Positions 17,671 to 24,751 of a DNA stretch of 64,000 bases are shown one piece after another. Origin of the DNA: Marinilabiliales bacterium (lineage in GTDB: Bacteria; Bacteroidota; Bacteroidia; Bacteroidales; SZUA-534); NCBI GenBank assembly GCA_003512955.1, contig DOTG01000038.1, forward strand, positions 310,001-374,000, in the 5' to 3' direction. The notes beneath the pieces are model-generated. The model was not told where the DNA came from. It saw nothing but the letters and a program-made list of their open reading frames with translations, and ran no database searches. A program made the translations under genes and the position numbers. Numbering within the stretch: position 1 is the first letter of the stretch; each line of letters begins with the position of its first letter.

Positions 17671-18930
17671 ATGAAACACCGTTTTTTCATCCTGATTTGG
17701 CTCCTGATATTTTCCTTTGCCGGAAAATCCTCGTCCATATTAATTCCCATGGACGAATCCCAAAGCAACCATTTAAAAGCTTACGGAATATCCTATTGGG
17801 TATTACAGAACAATCTGGAAGCCCGATGGCTTTTAAATTACAGGGGTGGAAGCTTTATGATGGACTTTCACCCTGAGATTGAATCGGAATGTGTCATCCG
17901 CGATGTAAAATATGAAATTATCGCCGATGTTCAGGCTCAGCAGATACTTTCGGATATTGCATCGAACGATGTGAACATGGACGCGCTTAAATTGGAGAAA
18001 GCCCCAAAGATTGCTGTTTATTCACCAAAAGACAAGCTCCCGTGGGACGATGCCGTCACCTTGGTGCTCACCTATGCCGAAATTCCTTACGATATTATTT
18101 ATGATGAGGAGATTGTCCGGGGAGATTTAAGTAAGTACGATTGGCTGCACCTGCATCACGAAGATTTTACCGGACAATACGGCAAGTTTTATGCAGCTTA
18201 CCAGCACATGGCTTGGTACCGTAACCAGGTACAGAATGCCGAAGACGAGGCTACCAAACTTGGCTTTTCAAAAGTATCGCAGTTAAAACTTTTTGTAGCT
18301 CAAACCATCCGGAATTACGTGAGTAAGGGAGGGTTCCTTTTTGCCATGTGCTCGGCTACCGATAGTTATGATATTGCTATCGCATCCAACAATACCGACA
18401 TCTGCGGACCCATGTTCGATGGCGATCCGGCGGATGCCCACATGCAGGAAAAATTGGACTTTACACAAACCTTTGCCTTCCGCAACTTCACCTTAAACCC
18501 AAATCCATTTGAATATGAATTTTCCGACATCGATGTAACCAATTCCAGGAAAGTAGCTGAAGAAGAGGATTTTTTCACGTTGTTTGAATTTTCGGCCAAA
18601 TGGGATCCGGTTCCTACCATGCTTTGCCAAAACCATACATCAATCATCAAAGGGTTTATGGGGCAAACAACCGCATTCAATAAAAATGTGATTAAACCTG
18701 GCGTACTAATTATGGGAGAATTAAAAACTGCCGGAGAGGCCCGGTATATCCATGGGGAATTGGGCAATGGCACCTGGACATTTTATGGAGGCCACGACCC
18801 GGAAGATTACCGCCATTTTGTTGGCGATGAACCCACCACGCTCGAACTGCACCCCAACTCTCCCGGTTATCGGTTGATTTTAAACAATGTTCTATTTCCT
18901 GCGGCTAAAAAGAAGAAGTTAAAGACATAA
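17671..18930 (+). CDS. Exported protein of the family mislabelled asparagine synthetase B
   Basis: 419 residues with an N-terminal signal (about residues 1-20). It belongs to a well-conserved Bacteroidota family that I recognise from segments such as IPMDESQ.NHLKAYG.(S/A)YWVL, WLLNYRGGSFM and YDWLHLHHEDFTGQYGKFY. Databases often carry it as asparagine synthetase B, but none of the AsnB hallmarks is present: no Cys2 glutaminase and no SGGxDS PP-loop. The KIAVYSP..LPWDDAVTLVLTYAEIPYD and GGFLFAMCSATDS segments suggest a class I glutamine-amidotransferase-like fold in the periplasm. Function unknown. It is monocistronic and ends at a shared bidirectional terminator. Confidence 0.8.
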   Translation: MKHRFFILIWLLIFSFAGKSSSILIPMDESQSNHLKAYGISYWVLQNNLEARWLLNYRGGSFMMDFHPEIESECVIRDVKYEIIADVQAQQILSDIASNDVNMDALKLEKAPKIAVYSPKDKLPWDDAVTLVLTYAEIPYDIIYDEEIVRGDLSKYDWLHLHHEDFTGQYGKFYAAYQHMAWYRNQVQNAEDEATKLGFSKVSQLKLFVAQTIRNYVSKGGFLFAMCSATDSYDIAIASNNTDICGPMFDGDPADAHMQEKLDFTQTFAFRNFTLNPNPFEYEFSDIDVTNSRKVAEEEDFFTLFEFSAKWDPVPTMLCQNHTSIIKGFMGQTTAFNKNVIKPGVLIMGELKTAGEARYIHGELGNGTWTFYGGHDPEDYRHFVGDEPTTLELHPNSPGYRLILNNVLFPAAKKKKLKT

Positions 18931-18950
18931 TCATTAATCACAGAGGAAAA

Positions 18951-18987
18951 AGAAAAGCCGGAATCGTTCATATATCCCGGCTTTTCT
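18951..18987. terminator. Bidirectional terminator between convergent genes
   Basis: 11-bp stem AGAAAAGCCGG / CCGGCTTTTCT (18951-18961 with 18977-18987), 15-nt loop. It lies between the converging 17671-18930 and korB genes and has A/T-rich arms suitable for both directions. Confidence 0.8.
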
Positions 18988-19015
18988 TCATTAATTATCC
19001 AGACTCGGTTCTGAA

Positions 19016-20032
19016 TTAAACTTTCCAAATATTTCCGCTGTACAGCAAATCATTCATTTTCTTATGTTTTGCCGACTGTTTTACCTTTTTAATTTGATTC
19101 TCAACGCTCTCGTCGTAAGTTACCGATTTCACTTCGCGGATAACACCTAAAGCCACAGGATATTCAGGATATTTCATATTGGCCAACATGAGGTGTATTC
19201 CAGGATTTGGTTCATACGCATCGTGCACCAGCAAATCCTTGATGGTATATCCACCAGAAGTTAAGGATACCACCTTCAGTTTTAACCCTTCAAGAATGAT
19301 TCCTTTGTCCTGGTTCTTTCCAAAAACCATCGGTTCCCCATGCTTCAGGATAATCGTCCGGTTTTCTCTTTCCTCCTTGTCAACCAAAGCGGCATGGACT
19401 CCATCATTATAAATCACGCAATTCTGCAATACTTCCACTACCGAAGTACCTTTATGACGGGCAGCTTCAATAAATATGTCGGTCGATAACTTGATGTTCA
19501 CATCAATGGTACGGGCAAAAAACTTACCTTGGGCACCAATTACCAATTCTCCGGGTTGGAATGGATATTCCACCGTTCCATAAGGCGACGTTTTAGTAAC
19601 CGCTCCAAACTGCGACGTGGGAGAATATTGTCCTTTGGTCAAACCATAAATCTCGTTATTAAACAGTATCAGGTTCAAATCGACATTTCTGCGGATGACG
19701 TGAATAAAATGGTTTCCTCCAATTGCCAGGGCATCGCCATCACCAGTGATTTGCCAAACATGCAGTTCGGGATTTGCCACTTTAACACCTGAGGCTATTG
19801 CTGCCGCCCTTCCGTGAATGGTATGAAAACCATACGTGCTCATGTAATAAGGAAAACGTGACGAACAACCGATACCTGAGATGACTGCAATCTTTTCTTT
19901 GGGAACTTCCAAATCGGCCATGGCTTTTTGGATGGAGTTCAAAATGGCATGATCACCGCAACCTGGGCACCAGCGAATCTCCTGATCGCTTTTAAAATCC
20001 TTTGGGGTCAATTTTATTATCTCTTGTGACAT
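19016..20032 (-). CDS. korB: 2-oxoacid:ferredoxin oxidoreductase, beta subunit
   Basis: Thiamine-diphosphate subunit of a 2-oxoacid:ferredoxin oxidoreductase, most likely acting on 2-oxoglutarate. 338 residues: N-terminal RWCPGCGDHAIL and GIGCSSR cysteines (FeS ligands), TPP/Mg motif GDGDALAIGGNHFIHVIRRN, then NNEIYGLTKGQYSPTS. It starts 5 bp downstream of korA, so the two are co-transcribed. Substrate choice between 2-oxoglutarate and pyruvate is inferred from the two-subunit architecture and is not proven by the sequence. Confidence 0.93.
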   Translation of the reverse strand: MSQEIIKLTPKDFKSDQEIRWCPGCGDHAILNSIQKAMADLEVPKEKIAVISGIGCSSRFPYYMSTYGFHTIHGRAAAIASGVKVANPELHVWQITGDGDALAIGGNHFIHVIRRNVDLNLILFNNEIYGLTKGQYSPTSQFGAVTKTSPYGTVEYPFQPGELVIGAQGKFFARTIDVNIKLSTDIFIEAARHKGTSVVEVLQNCVIYNDGVHAALVDKEERENRTIILKHGEPMVFGKNQDKGIILEGLKLKVVSLTSGGYTIKDLLVHDAYEPNPGIHLMLANMKYPEYPVALGVIREVKSVTYDESVENQIKKVKQSAKHKKMNDLLYSGNIWKV

Positions 20033-20037
20033 AGCTT

Positions 20038-21879
20038 TTACTCCTCCATTAATTGAATGAACTTATCTTTTAATTCTACCACAGTAAAGGGTTGCCCTTG
20101 CATCTTATTGTATTTATGGCATGAAAATCCTGGCACATTTACCTTCAGGTGGTCGGCCAATTGACCAAGGTTTAACTCGCAAACCACAATATTTTTAAAT
20201 TTAGAGAGCAATTCGTTGGTGTTTTTTGGTAAGGGCCATAAATAGTGGAAATGAATGAATGCTATTTTTTTGCCTTCTTTCCGTATCTCTTTGACAGCTG
20301 AGTATATATGTCCATAGGTTCCACCCCAACCAATGACCAATAATTCTGCATCTGCATCGCCAACAATTTCCAGTTCAGGAAGAAAATCAGCCACTTTATT
20401 AATCTTGTTCTCACGGTGCCTGGTCATTACCTCATGGTTTTTAGGCACATACGAAACTGCCCCTGTCACATCCATCTTCTCCAATCCACCTATCCGGTGC
20501 TCCAAACCAGGTGTGCCCGGAATAGCCCATTTACGCACATGAGTTTCTTTGTCGCGGAGATAGGGTAGGTAATTGGTGTCGTTGGGATTTGCAAATGGTA
20601 CAGTAATCTTTGGAAGTTCCTCCATGCGGGGCAAACGCCAAGGTTCCGAACCATTGGCAAGGAAACCATCGGTAAGCAAAATAACTGGCGTCATGTGTTC
20701 CAAGGCAATTTTTGCAGCCTGGAAAGCATAATCAAAACAGTTTGAAGGGGTACTGGCTGCAATAACAACCAGTGGAGCCTCTCCACTCCTACCATGCAAC
20801 GCCTGTAGCAAATCCGATTGCTCGGTTTTGGTAGGCAATCCTGTGGAAGGGCCACCCCGCTGTACGTTAACAATAACTAAAGGAAGTTCGGTCATCACAG
20901 CTAAACCCGAAGCTTCGGTTTTCAATGCCAAACCGGGGCCCGAGGTGGTGGTACAAGCCAAACATCCTGCAAAGGCTGCACCAATAGCCGTACAAATACC
21001 TGCAATCTCATCTTCTGCCTGAAAGGTTTTTACACCCATATCTTTCCTAGCCGACAATTCTTGCAATATTTCGGTAGCCGGAGTAATAGGATACGAACCA
21101 CAAAATAGTTGCAAGCCGGCTTTTTCAGAGGCCGCGATCAATCCCCATGCAGTTGCTGTATTTCCACTAATATTGCGGTAAGTTCCTGATTGTATTTTAG
21201 CAGGAGCTACTTTATAATTTCTAGGCAATGCCTCAATGGTTTCAGCAAAATTAAATCCGGCCTGAAGGACGCGTTTGTTGGCTTCAACCACCATTGGTAC
21301 CTTATAAAATTTCTCTTCAAAGAATTTTTCAGTATAGGTAAGCGGCCTATCGAACAACCAATACACCATTCCTAAAGCAAACATGTTTTTGGTCCGTAAC
21401 ACGCTCTTTTGGTCCATTCCCAGATCATTGAGACACTCTTGGGTCAAAGTGGTGATAGGGGCTTCAATAAAATTGTAATCTCTTCGGTACTCAAGGATTG
21501 GGTCAGAATCATAACCTGCCCTGGCTATATTTTTTTCATTAAATGCATCGATATTTACAATGATAGTTCCGTCTTTTTTCACCCACTCGATATTTGCCTT
21601 CAAAGCTGCTGGGTTCATGGCCACCAACACATCGGCATAGTCGCCCGGGGTGTTCACTTCCGACGAACCAAAGTGCAATTGAAACCCGGAGACTCCTCCA
21701 ACAGTCCCTTGTGGGGCACGGATTTCGGCCGGATAATCAGGAAACGTTGACACATCGTTTCCAAACAGAGCCGAGGTGTTCGAAAACTGCATACCTGTTA
21801 ATTGCATCCCATCACCTGAATCACCAGAAAAGCGGATCACCACTTGATCTTTTTCTTCTATATTAACTTTCTTGCTCAT
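20038..21879 (-). CDS. korA: 2-oxoacid:ferredoxin oxidoreductase, fused gamma-alpha subunit
   Basis: 613 residues from the ATG at 21879 (MSKKVNIEEKDQVVIRFSGDSG is the family start; an in-frame ATG at 21903 would add eight residues). The N-terminal ~200 residues are the gamma domain (GDSGDGMQLTG motif). The rest is the alpha/pyrimidine-binding domain with GSYPITPATEILQ, EDEIAGICTAIGAAFAG and TTSGPGLALKTEASGLA, and a C-terminal transketolase-C-like part. With KorB it reductively or oxidatively interconverts 2-oxoglutarate and succinyl-CoA using ferredoxin, which fits an anaerobic or facultative metabolism. Confidence 0.93.
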   Translation of the reverse strand: MSKKVNIEEKDQVVIRFSGDSGDGMQLTGMQFSNTSALFGNDVSTFPDYPAEIRAPQGTVGGVSGFQLHFGSSEVNTPGDYADVLVAMNPAALKANIEWVKKDGTIIVNIDAFNEKNIARAGYDSDPILEYRRDYNFIEAPITTLTQECLNDLGMDQKSVLRTKNMFALGMVYWLFDRPLTYTEKFFEEKFYKVPMVVEANKRVLQAGFNFAETIEALPRNYKVAPAKIQSGTYRNISGNTATAWGLIAASEKAGLQLFCGSYPITPATEILQELSARKDMGVKTFQAEDEIAGICTAIGAAFAGCLACTTTSGPGLALKTEASGLAVMTELPLVIVNVQRGGPSTGLPTKTEQSDLLQALHGRSGEAPLVVIAASTPSNCFDYAFQAAKIALEHMTPVILLTDGFLANGSEPWRLPRMEELPKITVPFANPNDTNYLPYLRDKETHVRKWAIPGTPGLEHRIGGLEKMDVTGAVSYVPKNHEVMTRHRENKINKVADFLPELEIVGDADAELLVIGWGGTYGHIYSAVKEIRKEGKKIAFIHFHYLWPLPKNTNELLSKFKNIVVCELNLGQLADHLKVNVPGFSCHKYNKMQGQPFTVVELKDKFIQLMEE

Positions 21880-22023
21880 GGTGTGTAGTAATTGATTTAG
21901 CATTAAATTCGTCGCAAAGTAAATTAAAAATTGATTAGATTATACGGTAGCATATTGTAGAACATACACAAAAATTGGCCTTCCAAAAAGATCGGTTTTT
22001 CAACCCGAAACCCGAATAATTTG

Positions 22024-22031
22024 TATGTTTG
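22024..22031 (+). promoter_or_regulatory. -7 box upstream of the gamma-carbonic anhydrase gene
   Basis: TATGTTTG matches TAnnTTTG. It lies 17 bp before an in-frame ATG at 22041 and 58 bp before the ATG at 22089, which favours the later start. Confidence 0.5.
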
Positions 22032-22088
22032 CAGATGTAAATGGGAACAAGGTCGCTTATTGTTTTCATTCTACTAATACACAGATAT

Positions 22089-22613
22089 ATGGCTTTAATA
22101 AAAACGGTACGTGGTTTTACTCCCGCAATAGGCAAAAATTGTTATTTGGCCGAAAATGCTACCATTGTTGGGGATGTGGTCATTGGGGATGATTGCAGTA
22201 TTTGGTTCAATGCCGTCCTCAGGGGCGATGTTAACTCCATCAGAATTGGAAACAAAGTAAACATCCAGGATGGGGCGGTGCTCCACACTTTGTATCAAAA
22301 GTCTGTGGTTGAAATCGGCAACAATGTTTCCATTGGGCACAATGTGACCATTCATGGCGCAGCCATCAAAGATAATGTTTTGATTGGCATCGGGGCTACA
22401 GTCCTGGACCACGCGGTGATTCACGAAAACTCCATTATTGCAGCCAACGCGTTAGTTCTTAGCGGTACCATTGTGGAGCCGAACAGTATTTATGCCGGTG
22501 TTCCTGCAAAAAAGGTAAAAGATATTGAACCAAACCAAACCCATGAAATGATAGATAAAATTGCCAACAATTATTTGATGTATGCCGGTTGGTATAAAGA
22601 AGATGAATCATAA
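22089..22613 (+). CDS. Gamma-carbonic anhydrase family protein
   Basis: 174 residues of left-handed beta-helix hexapeptide repeats (for example CSIWFNAVLRGDVNSIRIG, NNVSIGHNVTIHGA, DNVLIGIGATVLDHAVI). The three zinc histidines of gamma-carbonic anhydrases are present: one in AVLHTLYQ and two in GHNVTIHG. Members (YrdA/PaaY/CaiE group) are trimeric; some have carbonic anhydrase activity and others none is known. The ATG at 22089 gives the family start MALIKTVRGFTP; an ATG at 22041 would add 16 hydrophobic residues and lies too close to the -7 box. Confidence 0.92.
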   Translation: MALIKTVRGFTPAIGKNCYLAENATIVGDVVIGDDCSIWFNAVLRGDVNSIRIGNKVNIQDGAVLHTLYQKSVVEIGNNVSIGHNVTIHGAAIKDNVLIGIGATVLDHAVIHENSIIAANALVLSGTIVEPNSIYAGVPAKKVKDIEPNQTHEMIDKIANNYLMYAGWYKEDES

Positions 22614-22630
22614 TCCTGCTCCACCATTAT

Positions 22631-22757
22631 AATCCAATATCGTTTAGTTAGCAGAATGAATATTTTAGCATCCAAGTAGTCAGTATCAAGATGTGGGACA
22701 CAAGATAATGTGCTAATACATTAATAAACAATTTAACCTTGAAACCCTGTAACCATT
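22631..22757 (+). repeat. Dispersed intergenic repeat, copy 1
   Basis: Shares segments in the same order with 45671-45848: CGTTTAGTTAGCAGAA, AATATTTTA, GTAGTCAGTATC, GACACAAGATAATGTGC, AATTTAAC and ACCCTGTAACCATT. It fills the gap between the gamma-carbonic anhydrase gene and murI (22614-22799) and shows no open frame. Confidence 0.8.
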
Positions 22758-22799
22758 CACTGCTCTGCGGCTATTTGCGGTTAATTTTACTTGAGACAC

Positions 22800-23591
22800 T
22801 TATAATCCTATAACAGAAACAAGTAGTTCATTTCCTGTAATCCTTTTCAATAGAATCTGTAAGGTAGCTTTATCCCCGGTAGTATAGAATTGCCATAAAC
22901 CTTGATTTCTGTCATTACTGATGCGCTCTTCGATTAACAGATTTTTTACACGCAAGGCTACTGCTGGCGCCGGATCAACGATTTGAATAGTTGGGGGAAC
23001 TATTTTTTCAATAACAGGCAACAGAAAAGGATAGTGGGTGCAGCCCAATACAATTTGATCAGCCCCAGCGTCCACCATTGGTTGAATGTGTTTCTTTATC
23101 AGTTCAAAAGCGGCCTCCGATTCAAATTGATTCGATTCTACCAGTTCTACCAACCCCTCACCTACTTGAATAATCGTATTGATTCCTGCGGTGTACTTTT
23201 TACTGGTTTCTTTAAATAAACGGCCTTCAAAAGTTCCTTTGGTGGCCAACACCCCAATTTTTCCAGTGGAAGTATTCATCGCTGCTGGTTTTATGGCGGG
23301 CTCCATACCTACAAAGGAAACTGGAAAATTCACCCGGAGGTAATCAATAGCCGATGCAGTGGCTGTGTTACAGGCGACAACTATCAATTTGCATCCTTTA
23401 GCCAATAAAAACCGGGTATTTTTTTCGGAAAGGGCTATAATCTCTTCCGGTGATTTGCTCCCGTAGGGACAATTCATGCTATCGGCCAGATATATCAGGT
23501 CTTCACCGGGGAGAAGCTTCTGAATCTCCTTCCAGACAGATAATCCACCTACACCAGAATCGAAAATACCTATGGGCTGTTGATGCTTCAT
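22800..23591 (-). CDS. murI: Glutamate racemase
   Basis: Makes D-glutamate for peptidoglycan. 263 residues from the ATG at 23591 (MKHQQPIGIFDSGVGG is the family start; a longer frame to 23612 would run through a terminator hairpin). The two catalytic cysteines are visible as Cys74 in VVACNTATA and Cys184 in VLGCTHYPFL. It is the last gene of the minus-strand envelope cluster. A hairpin with a T-rich run abuts its start codon. Confidence 0.95.
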   Translation of the reverse strand: MKHQQPIGIFDSGVGGLSVWKEIQKLLPGEDLIYLADSMNCPYGSKSPEEIIALSEKNTRFLLAKGCKLIVVACNTATASAIDYLRVNFPVSFVGMEPAIKPAAMNTSTGKIGVLATKGTFEGRLFKETSKKYTAGINTIIQVGEGLVELVESNQFESEAAFELIKKHIQPMVDAGADQIVLGCTHYPFLLPVIEKIVPPTIQIVDPAPAVALRVKNLLIEERISNDRNQGLWQFYTTGDKATLQILLKRITGNELLVSVIGL

Positions 23592-23625
23592 AAAAAAAAG
23601 AAAGACCATCAATCGCTTGATGGCC
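23592..23625 (-). terminator. Terminator-like hairpin directly before murI
   Basis: On the minus strand GGCCATCAA (23625-23617), loop GCGA, TTGATGGTC (23612-23604), then TTTCTTTTTTTT running into the murI ATG at 23591. It should end the bamA-ompH-ompH transcript or reduce read-through into murI. Confidence 0.75.
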
Positions 23626-23646
23626 TAGTATTTTATCATTCCAAAA

Positions 23647-24168
23647 TTACTTAATTCCAAGTTTCACCTTCACAAAAGGCATCAAATCTTCGCTTTCCTC
23701 GGACCAATGCAGCAAAACCCCTGTTCCTGAATCGAACACATAAATATAACCTCTTTCGTCGGCTACTTCCTTAATGGCGGTACGGGCTTTTTGAATAATG
23801 GGCTGCAACAGTTCATTTTCTTTTTGCGATAATTCTTGTTGCGCGTTTTGCTGAAAGGTTTGCATCCGTTGTTGCATTTCATTCAGTTCAGCCTCTTTGG
23901 TCTGGCGGATCAATTTTGACAGAGAATCTGCCGATGTCACGTAATCTTGATACTTACGTTCTAATTCCGATTGCATCCCTGTTAAGGTTTGCTCCAATTG
24001 TTTGGCATGGGCTTCCAAATCGGTTTTGGCTTTTTCGCGTTCAGGCATAATCGAAAGAAGTTGGTTTGAATCGATATGTCCGAATTTGTATTGTTTTTGT
24101 GCAAAGGTATTTAAAGACAACATCATGGTTCCAAACACCACTACTACAAATAAAATCTTTTTCATCAT
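23647..24168 (-). CDS. OmpH/Skp-family periplasmic chaperone (second copy)
   Basis: 173 residues from the MMKK start at 24168: signal peptide ending near NTFAQ, then FGHIDSNQLLSIMPE and a long coiled coil (about residues 45-125, Glu/Gln/Lys-rich with hydrophobic heptads), then YIYVFDSGTG near the end. Skp-like proteins are periplasmic trimeric chaperones that hand unfolded barrels to BamA. The longest frame starts at 24198 but adds ten residues before the signal peptide. It lies 54 bp downstream of a homologous gene; the pair follows bamA. Confidence 0.92.
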   Translation of the reverse strand: MMKKILFVVVVFGTMMLSLNTFAQKQYKFGHIDSNQLLSIMPEREKAKTDLEAHAKQLEQTLTGMQSELERKYQDYVTSADSLSKLIRQTKEAELNEMQQRMQTFQQNAQQELSQKENELLQPIIQKARTAIKEVADERGYIYVFDSGTGVLLHWSEESEDLMPFVKVKLGIK

Positions 24169-24222
24169 CTTGTTTTTAAAATTTAAAGTCTTTTTCAATC
24201 AATCTGGAGGCAAATATAAAAA

Positions 24223-24735
24223 TTAATTCTTAAATCCAAGTTTTTCAAGCACCTCGTCGCTTTTATCGTACTTAGGATCAGTATAAAGCATACTGGCCCC
24301 ACCAGAAGCATCTAAAATAAACGCATAATTTCCGGCAATGGCTATCTCCTTGATTGCGTTAAAAATATCGTTCTGGATAGGTTCAATAAGCTCTTTTTTC
24401 TTTTTGAACAGATCGCCTTCCGGTCCGAAGTATTTTTTCTGCAATTCTTTTACGGCTTTGTCTTTTTGTACAATTTCCTCTTCACGCTGCTTTTTCATCT
24501 CTTCGGTTAAAAGCACTTTTTCTGCCTGAAATTCTTTGTATAACCGCTCAATTTCAGCATGTTTTGCCTCAATCTCGGCTTGCCAATCTTTGGTCATGAT
24601 ATTCAGTTGTTCCTGAGCCGATTCATAGGTAGGAATACTGCTCAGGATATAATCTGTATTGACATAGGCAAATTTTTGGGCTTGTGCAAAAAAACCTAAT
24701 CCGATAAATAAATTTAGTATCAATAACTTTTTCAT
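24223..24735 (-). CDS. OmpH/Skp-family periplasmic chaperone (first copy)
   Basis: 170 residues from the ATG at 24735, which begins a signal peptide (MKKLLILNLFIGLGFFAQAQ). A frame extending to 24840 overlaps the bamA 3' end and is rejected. After the signal come FAYVNTDYILSSIPTYESAQ, a charged coiled-coil arm (about 50-125) and the conserved end YAFILDASGGASMLYTDP. Predicted periplasmic chaperone for outer-membrane proteins, 16 bp downstream of bamA and so in its operon. Confidence 0.93.
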   Translation of the reverse strand: MKKLLILNLFIGLGFFAQAQKFAYVNTDYILSSIPTYESAQEQLNIMTKDWQAEIEAKHAEIERLYKEFQAEKVLLTEEMKKQREEEIVQKDKAVKELQKKYFGPEGDLFKKKKELIEPIQNDIFNAIKEIAIAGNYAFILDASGGASMLYTDPKYDKSDEVLEKLGFKN

Positions 24736-24751
24736 AGCTTGAATTTTTAAA

